From contig NZ_LZIJ01000049.1 of assembly GCF_001667115.1 (NCBI RefSeq), forward strand, positions 1 to 64,000: 64,000 nucleotides of DNA, given 5' to 3'. Shown here piece after piece: positions 19,342-27,090 of this stretch. The position numbers were made by a program, and so were the translations under genes. Source of the stretch: Mycobacterium sp. 852002-51163_SCH5372311. GTDB taxonomy: Bacteria; Actinomycetota; Actinomycetes; Mycobacteriales; Mycobacteriaceae. The notes under the pieces are model-generated. The model worked only from the letters and a program-made list of their open reading frames with translations, had not been told where the DNA came from and did no database searches. Every line of letters starts with the position of its first letter. Within the stretch, counting starts at the first letter, position 1.

Positions 19342-19494
19342 CTACAGAACGATGACGAGAAGGATGGCGAGCAACGCCAGAGCGATGAGGCCGGCGCGCA
19401 ACGCGGCGACGCCGTAAGCATGGCTCCACGCGGGCGAGCCCGAATACGGGTTCGACGACGCCGTCGTTCCCCGACCGAACGGATGCATGGCCAT
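19342..19494 (-). CDS. Small single-pass membrane protein, 50 residues
   Basis: ATG 19494 is preceded by GAAAGG about 5 bases away. The 50-codon frame starts [19 protein letters not shown] and ends with a strong hydrophobic helix ([16 protein letters not shown]) directly before the stop. Third positions are strongly G/C biased, which supports real coding. It is upstream of sodA in the same direction. It is a tail-anchored-type peptide; function unknown. Confidence 0.65.
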   Translation of the reverse strand: MAMHPFGRGTTASSNPYSGSPAWSHAYGVAALRAGLIALALLAILLVIVL

Positions 19495-19772
19495 CAAACG
19501 CCTTTCACCTGGACGTTCACTTCGCAGCAGTGAGGTGAGTCACAACTGACTCCAGTGACCGCGATCATAACGCGTTGTAATGGTGTTGCGAAAACTTGTC
19601 CGAAAACAGCGCTCTCAGCAGGGCTTTCGCGCCACGCGTGACGCGTATCGACCAACGCCGACGGCGACAGGGCGCCGGCCATGAGGCAATCGTGTCTGTG
19701 GTCGCTAGCGGAACTATCCATTCGCTCGGACACCTGTTTGGTTGTCGATGGGCACACGTAAAACAGCCCCGG

Positions 19773-19871
19773 TTATCCACATGGCGGGCCGGGCTACCGG
19801 GTAGAGGCTGTATCAATGGGTGCGGGTACCCGGATGACCATTGTGCATAAACCTGTGGAAACTGTGGATAG
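19773..19871. promoter_or_regulatory. Cluster of DnaA-box-like nonamers
   Basis: TTATCCACA lies at 19773-19781. On the other strand are TTATGCACA (19842-19850), GTTTCCACA (19854-19862) and CTATCCACA (19863-19871), the last two abutting. The first two match the TTATNCACA consensus. The surrounding bases 19495-19941 hold no convincing gene. Confidence 0.5.
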
Positions 19872-19941
19872 CCGTAGGTTGCTGCGTGGTGCCGACGGCC
19901 GTTGGCGCTGCCCGCTTCGCCGTCAGCGTTAGGCTGGTCCG

Positions 19942-21033
19942 GTGATCCAGGTGTGCTCCCAGTGCGGCACTCGGTGGAACGTCCGGGAGAAGCGTCGCGA
20001 GTGGTGTCCCCGTTGCCGCGGGGCGCTGATGGCGCCGCTACCGAACGCGCCGGGGGCCGACCCGCGGTGGAGCACCAGCGCTGGTCAATCCACTGCGGCG
20101 GCCCCAGCCGCTACCCGGCCCGGCGCCACTGCCTCCAGGCCCGGGGGTTGGCAGCGCACACCGCCGCGATTGCTGCCCGGCTTCCGTTGGATCGCGGTGC
20201 GACCCGGTGCCGCGCCGCCAGCACGGCGCGTGCGACGACCGCTCGGTCCCACACCGCACTATGCCGTGATCCCGCGCTGGGGCCTGGCGGACCGCCCACA
20301 AGTCGGGGAGCAGGCCGCGGCGCCGGCCGACGGACCTGCCGCGCAGGGGCCCTCCGCGGCAACCGTGCGCACCACGCTGTTCCTGGGCGTGTTGGTGCTG
20401 GGCATCGTCGCGCTGCTGTACGTCGTGCGGTACGTGGTGCTGATCGTCAACCGCAGCGTGTTGCTGAATTCGCTGGTGGCGCTGGCCGTGGACTGGCTTG
20501 GCATCGTGGCCAGTGTGGCAGCGATAGCAACGGCGATCCTGTGCGCCGTGACGCTGATCCGATGGCTGATCGCGCGCCGCGCTGCCGCATTCAAACACCA
20601 CGGTCTGCCGGACCAGCGTTCGGCCCGGGCGCTGTGGGCCGGATGTCTGATCCCGCTGGTCAATCTGTTCTGGGCGCCGGTGTACGTGATAGAACTGGCC
20701 ACCGTCGAGGACCACTACCACCGGCTGCAGAGACCGATCGTCCAGTGGTGGATCGTGTGGGTTATCAGCAACGTGGTCTCGATCTTCGCCATCTTCACCA
20801 GCCTGGCCACCGACGCGCAGGGCATCGCGAACAACACCGCGTGGATGGTGTTCGCGTACCTGTTCGCGGCCGCCGCCGTGGCCGCTGTCGCCCGGGTCTT
20901 CGAAGGGTTCGAACTGAAGCCGATCGAACGACCGGCGCATCGCTGGGTCGTGGTGGGTTCAGACGGTCCCGCCCGATCCGCCGACAGATCTGCCGCCCCG
21001 GTTGAGATGGACGGGCAGGAACCGGCAGCATAG
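19942..21033 (+). CDS. DUF4328-type membrane protein with zinc-ribbon start (Rv3843c-like)
   Basis: 363 residues. The N terminus has a C-x2-C...C-x2-C zinc ribbon (VCSQCGTRWN and WCPRCRG). A Pro/Ala-rich linker follows, then about six hydrophobic helices from residue 150 to 315, with AGCLIPLVNLFWAPVYVIEL as the family core. It corresponds in place and plan to H37Rv Rv3843c. The start is GTG 19942. It runs in the same direction as glpQ1, whose start lies 4 bases after its stop. Function unknown. Confidence 0.85.
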   Translation: MIQVCSQCGTRWNVREKRREWCPRCRGALMAPLPNAPGADPRWSTSAGQSTAAAPAATRPGATASRPGGWQRTPPRLLPGFRWIAVRPGAAPPARRVRRPLGPTPHYAVIPRWGLADRPQVGEQAAAPADGPAAQGPSAATVRTTLFLGVLVLGIVALLYVVRYVVLIVNRSVLLNSLVALAVDWLGIVASVAAIATAILCAVTLIRWLIARRAAAFKHHGLPDQRSARALWAGCLIPLVNLFWAPVYVIELATVEDHYHRLQRPIVQWWIVWVISNVVSIFAIFTSLATDAQGIANNTAWMVFAYLFAAAAVAAVARVFEGFELKPIERPAHRWVVVGSDGPARSADRSAAPVEMDGQEPAA

Positions 21034-21037
21034 GCGT

Positions 21038-21883
21038 ATGACGTGGGCCGACGAGGTGCTCACCGGGCATCCTTTCGTGGTCGCCCACCGCGGAGCTTCG
21101 GCGAGCCTGCCCGAACACACGTTGGCGGCCTACGACCTTGCCCTCAAACAGGGCGCCGACGGTGTCGAATGCGATGTTCGGCTGACCCGCGACGGCCACC
21201 TGGTTTGCGTGCATGACCGACGGCTCGACCGTACGTCGACCGGCGACGGGGTGGTCAGTACCAAGACGCTAGCCGAGATGCGCGAACTCGAATACGGCGA
21301 ATGGCACGGCAGCTGGCGCCCGGACGGCACGCACGGCGACACCAGCCTGCTGACGCTCGACGCCCTGGTAGCGCTGGTGCTGGACTGGCGCCGGCCCGTG
21401 AAGATCTTCATTGAGACCAAGCATCCGGTCCGGTACGGCTCCCTGGTGGAGACCAAGCTGCTGGCACTGCTGCATCGGTTCGGCATCGCCGCGCCCGCCT
21501 CTGCGGACAGGTCCCGGGCAGTGGTGATGTCGTTTTCCGCCGCCGCGGTCTGGCGGATTCGGCGAGCCGCACCGCTGTTGCCGACCGTTCTGCTCGGCAA
21601 GACGGGTCGCTACCTGGCCAGCAGTGCGGCCACCGCCGTCGGCGCCACCGCCGTCGGCCCCTGGCTGCCGGCGCTTCGGGAGTACCCCCAGTTGGTGGAT
21701 CGTGCGCTTGCCCAGGGCCGGTCGGTCTATTGCTGGAACGTCGACGAGTACGACGACATCGACTTCTGCCGGGAAATCGGTGTGGCGTGGATTGCCACCA
21801 ACTATCCCGGGCGCACCAAAGCCTGGCTGGAGGACGGGCGTCCAGCCGACGGCCGCGCAGCGGGGTCGCCACCGTCGGCTTAG
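21038..21883 (+). CDS. glpQ1: Glycerophosphodiester phosphodiesterase
   Basis: 281 residues, homolog of H37Rv Rv3842c. It hydrolyses glycerophosphodiesters to glycerol 3-phosphate and an alcohol. HRGASASLPEHTLAAYDLAL is the catalytic start of the TIM barrel; GVECDVRLTRDGHLVCVHD carries metal and catalytic residues. IETKHP and YCWNVDEYDDI are further family motifs. No signal peptide is apparent. ATG 21038 is chosen because MTWADEVLTGHPFVVAHRGA is the conserved start. The last codons and the stop lie in a 55-bp repeat, so the C terminus has been shaped by repeat insertion. Confidence 0.93.
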   Translation: MTWADEVLTGHPFVVAHRGASASLPEHTLAAYDLALKQGADGVECDVRLTRDGHLVCVHDRRLDRTSTGDGVVSTKTLAEMRELEYGEWHGSWRPDGTHGDTSLLTLDALVALVLDWRRPVKIFIETKHPVRYGSLVETKLLALLHRFGIAAPASADRSRAVVMSFSAAAVWRIRRAAPLLPTVLLGKTGRYLASSAATAVGATAVGPWLPALREYPQLVDRALAQGRSVYCWNVDEYDDIDFCREIGVAWIATNYPGRTKAWLEDGRPADGRAAGSPPSA

Positions 21884-21993
21884 TGGTGATCGCAAGCGCG
21901 GCGTGGCCGGGCGCGGCGGGTCGCCACCGTCGGACTAGTGGTGATCGCAAGCGCGGCGTAGCCGGGCGCGGCGGGTCGCCACCGTCGGACTAG
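21866..21993. repeat. Tandem 55-bp repeats between glpQ1 and bfrB
   Basis: Units beginning TCGCCACCGTCGG start at 21866, 21921 and 21976 (the last partial). They contain the glpQ1 stop and end at the bfrB stop. They are homologous to the reverse complement of the core of the array at 7830-8054. Confidence 0.88.
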
Positions 21994-22541
21994 GCGGACA
22001 ATCGGCCTCCGGCGACGCGTGGCGCGGCAACCGCGCTGGGCGCCGAGCCGACCTCGCGTGCGAGGAAGTTTTCCAGGTCGAACAGGTTGGCTCCGGCGCG
22101 GTCGGCGACCCGCAGCAGCGTGCTCATCAACGCCACCTCTTCGATCTGCTCCTGCAGGAACCACTGCATGAACTGCTCGCCAAGGTAGTCGCCCTCGTCG
22201 CGGGCCACCGCCGCGAGGCGGCTGACCTGCTCGGTGACAGCGCGCTCCTGGTCGAGAGCCAGCGCCAGAGCGTCGCGGGCCCGGTCGAATTGGTTGCGCA
22301 CCGCGTCGGCTCCCGGAATCTCCACGCGGACGCCGCGGTCGATCAGATGCTGCACTAGCATCATCGCGTGATTGCGTTCCTCGACCGCCTGGCTGTAAAA
22401 ATGTTTCGCCAATTGCGGTAGATCGGAACTATCGAAATAAACGGCGATCGCCACATATTGCTGCGCGGCCGTGAATTCGTTGTGAATCTGTTCTTGCAGT
22501 AACGCAAAGAATTTTGATCGTGGACCGTCGTAATCGCTCAT
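21990..22541 (-). CDS. bfrB: Ferritin BfrB
   Basis: 183-residue ferritin, homolog of H37Rv Rv3841, which stores iron as a 24-subunit shell in the cytosol. The ferroxidase ligands are visible in NEFTAAQQYVAIAVY, VEERNHAMMLV and QWFLQEQIEEV. There is no haem-binding Met typical of bacterioferritin, so this is the ferritin type. ATG 22541 is the start of MSDYDGPRSKFFALLQEQIH. Two IdeR-like boxes lie 53-109 bases upstream, where IdeR with iron acts as activator in M. tuberculosis. Confidence 0.95.
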   Translation of the reverse strand: MSDYDGPRSKFFALLQEQIHNEFTAAQQYVAIAVYFDSSDLPQLAKHFYSQAVEERNHAMMLVQHLIDRGVRVEIPGADAVRNQFDRARDALALALDQERAVTEQVSRLAAVARDEGDYLGEQFMQWFLQEQIEEVALMSTLLRVADRAGANLFDLENFLAREVGSAPSAVAAPRVAGGRLSA

Positions 22542-22593
22542 GAAAGCGAGATTACTGCAGGTGAAGTGCCGTCGCAACGAAGGTATTACTTAC

Positions 22594-22650
22594 TCAGGAA
22601 AGCATTTCCTAAGTCACCCTGCTAAATATGGGCAGTCTTGCCTAAGTAAA
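22594..22650 (-). promoter_or_regulatory. Two IdeR (iron) boxes upstream of bfrB
   Basis: On the minus strand 22612-22594 reads TTAGGAAATGCTTTCCTGA, 13 of 19 matches to the IdeR consensus and nearly palindromic. The second, 22650-22632, reads TTTACTTAGGCAAGACTGC, a weaker match (11/19). Two tandem boxes match the known arrangement for bfrB, where IdeR activates. Confidence 0.75.
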
Positions 22651-22700
22651 CCGAGGCTATGCTGAATTCAGATAATTCCCGGCCGCAAAGCGAATACGCC

Positions 22701-23885
22701 TCACTGGTGTACGTCCGACAAGCTGCTGGGCAGCCGTGTATCGGTCGCCAGGGCGGCGAACAGCTTGCGGGCCGCGTCGTGGTCCCACACCACCACCGAG
22801 CCGACATCGCTCTCGGTGAACTCCCCGATGGGAATGGTCACCGCGGCGGTGGTGCCGTGCATGGCCCAACCGAGCCGGGCCAGATCCCACACGTGGTCGC
22901 CCCGGTCGACGGTCAGGGCACCCGCAACGGCATGGGGCACCGAGTACCAGCGCCTTGGATCCAGCCACACCGCGGGGCTTGCAGCGCGGTCCAACAGCGC
23001 CGACATGAACTGCCGCTGGTTGACCATCCGGTCCAGGTCCGCCCGGGCGGTGGCTCGACTCCGGACGTAACCCAACGCGTTGCGGCCGCTCAGTGTCTGG
23101 CACCCGGCGGGCAAGTTGATACCGGCCAGCGGATCGTTGATCGGTTCGGTCGGGCATACGGTCACCCCACCGAGCGCGTCGACCAGGGCGGGGAACCCGC
23201 CGAATCCGATTTCGGCGTAGTGCTCGATGCGCAGCCCAGTTGCCTGCTCCACCGTCTGGGTCAGCAGGGTTGCGCCCCCCATGGCGAATGCGGCGTTGAT
23301 TTTGTCTTTCCCGTGACCGGGGATCGGCACGTAGGAATCGCGGGGTATGGACACCATCGTCGGCGGGGTGCCGGAACCCAGGCCGGGAACGTGCACCAAC
23401 AGCATCGTGTCGGTACGGCTGTTGCCGACGTCGCCGCCGGTGGCCAGTTCGTTCTGCTGCTCAGCGGTAAGACCCTGCCTGCTGTCTGAACCGACGATCA
23501 GCCAGTTCGTGCCGCGGCCGGCCGCGGGCCGATCGGTGTAGTCGGCCAGTACCGGCTCGCGGTGCAGCGACGTCTCGAGCCACGCTGCGACAGCGATGAT
23601 GCCCAGAACTGCAATCAGCGGCGTGATCAGCAGCGTCAGCGCCAACATGCGGGCCCAGCGCCGGCGGTTGCGCTTGCGCCGCTGGGATGAGACCGGTCGC
23701 GCCGACAGACCCCGTCGCGCAACAGGCGGAGAGGGCGCCGACGGTGTGCGGTGTAGCGGCTGTGTGTGCTCGGAACGCGGTGGCGGAGAGCCGGTGTGAC
23801 GGCGAATGATCGGCGACGGCTCGGCTTCCCTGCGCGGCGGCGGGCGATGCGGCCGCGGCAAATGCGGTGATCGGTCACCGGTCAC
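22701..23885 (-). CDS. LytR-CpsA-Psr (LCP) family ligase
   Basis: 394 residues. A Pro/Arg-rich cytoplasmic N terminus (1-75) is followed by one membrane helix (MLALTLLITPLIAVLGIIAV) and an extracellular LCP domain. WLIVGSDSRQG, NSRTDTMLLVHVPG, SIPRDSYVPIPG and KINAAFAMGG carry the conserved Asp/Arg residues that bind polyprenyl pyrophosphate. LCP enzymes attach polymers such as arabinogalactan to peptidoglycan. In H37Rv the gene in this place (Rv3840) is, as I recall, a much shorter LCP fragment; this copy looks complete. Start GTG 23885. Confidence 0.88.
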   Translation of the reverse strand: MTGDRSPHLPRPHRPPPRREAEPSPIIRRHTGSPPPRSEHTQPLHRTPSAPSPPVARRGLSARPVSSQRRKRNRRRWARMLALTLLITPLIAVLGIIAVAAWLETSLHREPVLADYTDRPAAGRGTNWLIVGSDSRQGLTAEQQNELATGGDVGNSRTDTMLLVHVPGLGSGTPPTMVSIPRDSYVPIPGHGKDKINAAFAMGGATLLTQTVEQATGLRIEHYAEIGFGGFPALVDALGGVTVCPTEPINDPLAGINLPAGCQTLSGRNALGYVRSRATARADLDRMVNQRQFMSALLDRAASPAVWLDPRRWYSVPHAVAGALTVDRGDHVWDLARLGWAMHGTTAAVTIPIGEFTESDVGSVVVWDHDAARKLFAALATDTRLPSSLSDVHQ

Positions 23886-23944
23886 CCGGATAACCTACGT
23901 GGTCAGCCGCTTTGGGCGCACGCAGCCCGAACTGCGAACGCAGG

Positions 23945-24724
23945 CTATCTGCGGGCCCGGAGCCCGTTCAGGAACGGGCACCCCATCAGTACCCGGATTG
24001 CTTGGCTCAGCCCGGTCATGTCGTCGACCGGCTTGTGAAACGGCAGCCGGATGTCGTGGTCGCCGTCGCTGCCTTCAACGCGGAACCGCACGCCATAGCG
24101 GTCGAGACCCAGGGGCCGGACCTGCCCACGGCGCAACGGCGTCGGCAGTTTCGAGACCAGTCGCGCGACCACGTCGTCGTGGGCCGTGGTCAGGTGCCAG
24201 AGCAACGTCGATTCGACCTCGCAGAACGGGTCGGGGCGGGCTGCCAGCAGGTCTGACACGCTGACGGGTTCAGCGCCGGTGGCGTCGGTGACGACCACGG
24301 AGGCGATCTCCAGACGCACGAGTGCGTAGCGGGCTTCCTCCGGACATGACGGCACCGATAGCGGCGTCGCGATCTGAAGCAACGCAGGGTTGGGATCCTC
24401 GCTGGCGATCAAGTCCAGGAGACTGGGCACCGCGTCCAGCGGAACACTTTGAAGACTTCCACGCACCCAAACCAGCGATCGAACCGGCTCTCGCATCGGC
24501 AGCGGCGCATAGTCGGTCAGCTCTAGCATCGCCTGCGATCCGGACAGGTCACCGCGATCGGCCGGCGTAGCGATGGCGAACGATCCGTCGCAGAGCAGGT
24601 GGTGCAGCGGCGTGGCCACCGGCTCCTGGCCGTCGATGGCCAGCAACGCGCCGCCGGCGCGGGCGCAGGCGCTGCGAATGCGTTCTGCGGTCGTCGGCGC
24701 GGGGGTTGTGACCGGTGACACCAT
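23945..24724 (-). CDS. DUF2470 (HugZ-like) protein, Rv3839-like, IdeR-regulated
   Basis: 259 residues. The N-terminal two thirds resemble a PNPOx-like split barrel; the last 80 (ESTLLWHLTTAHDDVV to LPFHKPVDDM) form a DUF2470 domain as in haem-degrading HugZ proteins. The role in haem or iron metabolism is inferred. ATG 24724 has GAGGAGGA just upstream. A near-perfect IdeR box covers the promoter, so repression under iron excess is expected, as for H37Rv Rv3839. It diverges from pheA. Confidence 0.85.
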   Translation of the reverse strand: MVSPVTTPAPTTAERIRSACARAGGALLAIDGQEPVATPLHHLLCDGSFAIATPADRGDLSGSQAMLELTDYAPLPMREPVRSLVWVRGSLQSVPLDAVPSLLDLIASEDPNPALLQIATPLSVPSCPEEARYALVRLEIASVVVTDATGAEPVSVSDLLAARPDPFCEVESTLLWHLTTAHDDVVARLVSKLPTPLRRGQVRPLGLDRYGVRFRVEGSDGDHDIRLPFHKPVDDMTGLSQAIRVLMGCPFLNGLRARR

Positions 24725-24735
24725 TCCTCCTCAAA

Positions 24736-24754
24736 TTAGGTAAGGCTAAGTTAA
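24736..24754. promoter_or_regulatory. IdeR box upstream of the Rv3839 homolog
   Basis: TTAGGTAAGGCTAAGTTAA matches the IdeR consensus TTAGGTTAGGCTAACCTAA at 16 of 19 positions. It lies 12 bases before the start codon at 24724 and 72 bases before pheA. Confidence 0.88.
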
Positions 24755-24825
24755 CTTGCCGCATGATGAACCGCAAGGCTTGACGGACGGTCGCTCGCCG
24801 TGAGTGTTGTCTTAGGGTTGTCGTT

Positions 24826-25779
24826 GTGCCCCGCATCGCTTACCTCGGTCCGGAAGGGACCTTTACCGAGGCTGCCCTGCTGCAGATGACCGCCGCGGGC
24901 ATGATTCCCGCGGCGGGGCCGGATACGGTGCGGCGGTTACCGATCGAGAGCACCCCGGCCGCGTTGGCCGCTGTCCGTGACGGCAGCGCCGACTACGCGT
25001 GCGTGCCGATCGAAAACTCGATCGACGGGTCGGTGATGCCCACTTTGGACAGCTTGGCCGTCGGATCGCCGCTGCAGGTGTTCGCCGAAACAACGCTGGA
25101 CGTGGCGTTCAGCATCGTCGTCAAACCCGGGTTCACCGCGGCTGACGTGGCCACGTTGGCGGCCTTTCCGGTGGCCGCGGCTCAGGTGCGGCAGTGGCTG
25201 GCTGCTCATCTGCCGCATGCCGAGCTGCGGCCGGCCTATTCCAACGCCGACGCGGCGCGACAGGTGGGCGACGGCCAGGTCGACGCCGCGGTCACCTCGC
25301 CGCTCGCCGCAACGCACTACCGGCTGGAGACGCTGGCAAACGACGTCGTCGACGAATCGAATGCCTGCACCCGATTCGTCTTGGTGGGGCTGCCCGGGCC
25401 TCCACCGCCCCGCACCGGGGCCGATCGCACATCGGCGGTGTTGCGCATCGACAACGTACCGGGTGCGCTGCTGGCGGCGCTCGCTGAATTCGGCATTCGC
25501 AATATTGACCTGACCCGGATCGAATCCCGGCCCACCCGAACCGAACTCGGCACTTACCTGTTCTTCGTGGACTGCGTCGGGCACATCGACGACGGCTTGG
25601 TCGCCGAGGCACTCATGGCGCTGCACCGTCGTTGTGCCGACGTGCGATACCTGGGGTCCTGGCCGATGGGACGCGCCGCCGGCGCCCAGCCGCCGCCGGC
25701 AGAAGAGGCGTCGAACTGGCTGGAGCGGCTGCGGGCCGGCAAAACCGGGCTAGGTGCCGACGAAGGGTCCGGGCCATGA
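24826..25779 (+). CDS. pheA: Prephenate dehydratase
   Basis: 317 residues. Converts prephenate to phenylpyruvate in phenylalanine synthesis. The catalytic periplasmic-binding-like fold occupies about 1-185, with GPEGTFTEAAL, CVPIENSIDGSV and AVTSPLAATHY; the Thr-rich catalytic TRF motif is in NACTRFVLVG. An ACT domain (about 200-275, VPGALLAALAEFGI and ESRPTRTELGTYLFFVD) gives feedback by phenylalanine. GTG 24826 is the start. Its stop overlaps the next gene's ATG as ATGA. Confidence 0.95.
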   Translation: MPRIAYLGPEGTFTEAALLQMTAAGMIPAAGPDTVRRLPIESTPAALAAVRDGSADYACVPIENSIDGSVMPTLDSLAVGSPLQVFAETTLDVAFSIVVKPGFTAADVATLAAFPVAAAQVRQWLAAHLPHAELRPAYSNADAARQVGDGQVDAAVTSPLAATHYRLETLANDVVDESNACTRFVLVGLPGPPPPRTGADRTSAVLRIDNVPGALLAALAEFGIRNIDLTRIESRPTRTELGTYLFFVDCVGHIDDGLVAEALMALHRRCADVRYLGSWPMGRAAGAQPPPAEEASNWLERLRAGKTGLGADEGSGP

Positions 25780-26462
25780 GCGGCCGGTTGGTGCTGCTGC
25801 GGCACGGCCAGTCCTACGGCAACGTCGACCGCAGGTTGGACACGCGCCCTCCGGGCAGCCCGCTGACACCATTGGGCCGCGATCAGGCCCTCGCGTTCGC
25901 GCTGGGTTTTGGCCGACCGGCGATGCTCGCGCATTCGGTGGCCCTCCGGGCGTCGGAGACGGCCGCAGTGATCGGTGCACACCTCGAGCTGACGGCGCAG
26001 GAGTTCGAGGCCATTCACGAGGTGCAGGTCGGAAACCTTGAGAACCGCAACGATGACGAAGCGGTCGCTGAGTTCAATGCCGTCTACGAGCGTTGGCATC
26101 ACGGTGAGCTCGACGTGCCGCTACCCGGCGGCGAGACCGGGGACGAGGTGCTGGAGCGCTATCTGCCGGTGGTGACCGACCTGCGGTTGCGCTACCTCGA
26201 CGACCAAGACTGGAACGGCGACATCGTGGTCGTCAGTCACGGCGCGGTGATCCGGCTGGCCGCTGCGGTACTGGCCGGGGTGGACGCCAACTTTGCGCTG
26301 GACAACCATTTGGGCAACGCGGAGTCGGTGGTGCTGTCGCCGATTACCGACGGGCGGTGGAGTTGTGTGCGGTGGGGATCGCTGACGCCGCCGTTCTACC
26401 CGAAGCCCGACTCCAGTGCGGTCGCTGATGCCGTGGCGTCCAGCAGTGACCCGATGGGCTGA
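25776..26462 (+). CDS. Histidine phosphatase / phosphoglycerate-mutase family protein (Rv3837c-like)
   Basis: 228 residues. LVLLRHGQSYGNVDRRLD carries the catalytic RHG (His10), and VVVSHGAVIRLAAAVL the second catalytic histidine. The acidic residue expected between them lies in HEVQVGNLENRNDDEA. Length and motifs fit a broad phosphatase rather than glycolytic mutase. It is coupled to pheA by a 4-base overlap; the substrate is unknown. It matches H37Rv Rv3837c by position. Confidence 0.9.
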   Translation: MSGRLVLLRHGQSYGNVDRRLDTRPPGSPLTPLGRDQALAFALGFGRPAMLAHSVALRASETAAVIGAHLELTAQEFEAIHEVQVGNLENRNDDEAVAEFNAVYERWHHGELDVPLPGGETGDEVLERYLPVVTDLRLRYLDDQDWNGDIVVVSHGAVIRLAAAVLAGVDANFALDNHLGNAESVVLSPITDGRWSCVRWGSLTPPFYPKPDSSAVADAVASSSDPMG

Positions 26463-26470
26463 GTCAGCCC
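26456..26470. terminator. Palindrome across two convergent stop codons
   Basis: GGGCTGA-G-TCAGCCC is a perfect inverted repeat that contains the stop codons of both flanking genes. It may help to end both transcripts but is short. Confidence 0.35.
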
Positions 26471-26682
26471 ACCAGCGCGACCGATTCGGCGGCGCATCCG
26501 CAGCCGACCGCATCACAGTCGACCACGAACGCGTGCAACGACAGCTCGGGACTCGCACACCCCGGCTCGGTGCACTCCGCGCGGCCCAGTAAGCGACCCA
26601 CAGAGTGGCGAATGACGGTGCCGTGGCAATGGTCTAAGCCCGCCCGGCACTCGCGGCAGCCCATGCTCATACGAGCGTTCAT
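26464..26682 (-). CDS. Small Cys-rich protein
   Basis: 72 residues from ATG 26682 (ATGs at 26670 and 26664 are alternatives; none has a clear ribosome site). CRECRAGLDHCHGTVIRH and later cysteines in ECTEPGC, DCDAVGCGC suggest a metal-binding protein, probably zinc. It lies 53 bases downstream of the zincin gene on the same strand. The family is not one I can name; a short conserved mycobacterial protein is likely. Confidence 0.6.
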   Translation of the reverse strand: MNARMSMGCRECRAGLDHCHGTVIRHSVGRLLGRAECTEPGCASPELSLHAFVVDCDAVGCGCAAESVALVG

Positions 26683-26735
26683 AGCACCGGCGGCGGACAA
26701 ATCCGTGATGCCGCGCCGGGCTCGGCAGCCCTCTG

Positions 26736-27086
26736 TTAGCCCCAGCCCAACTCGTCCAGCCGGTCGTCGTGGATGCCGAAGTGGTGGGCGATTTCATGGA
26801 TCACCGTGATCGCCACCTGTTCGACGACCTCGTCTTCGGAAGAACAGACGTCGAGCAGCGCCTCGCGATAGATGGTGATGGCGTCCGGCAGCGCTCCGGC
26901 GTAGTCGGAGTTGCGCTCGGTCAACGCCACCCCTTCGTAGAGCCCCAGTAGGTCGTGCTCTTCCGGATGGCGGTCCGCGACCAGGACCACGACGTTGTCC
27001 ATCGCGTCGGTCAACTCGGATGGAATCAGGTCGAGTGCGTCGGAAACCAGCTCGTCGAACCGCTGCGGGTCCATCCGCACGGCCAC
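26736..27086 (-). CDS. Zincin-like metallopeptidase (Rv3836-like)
   Basis: 116 residues from GTG 27086. VIHEIAHHFGIHDDRL (from about 96) carries the HExxHxxG zinc site with Glu98 as the catalytic base. NVVVLVADRHPEEHDLLGLYEG is the conserved N-terminal strand region. This is a minimal metallopeptidase family found in actinobacteria; substrates are unknown. The start is 4 bases past the upstream stop. A longer frame to 27167 with a basic N terminus exists and would overlap the upstream gene. Confidence 0.82.
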   Translation of the reverse strand: MAVRMDPQRFDELVSDALDLIPSELTDAMDNVVVLVADRHPEEHDLLGLYEGVALTERNSDYAGALPDAITIYREALLDVCSSEDEVVEQVAITVIHEIAHHFGIHDDRLDELGWG

Positions 27087-27090
27087 GCCG

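Noticed and set aside
19596-19850. 84-codon plus-strand frame in the DnaA-box region
   Set aside because: TTG start without ribosome site, weak coding bias and unusual composition.
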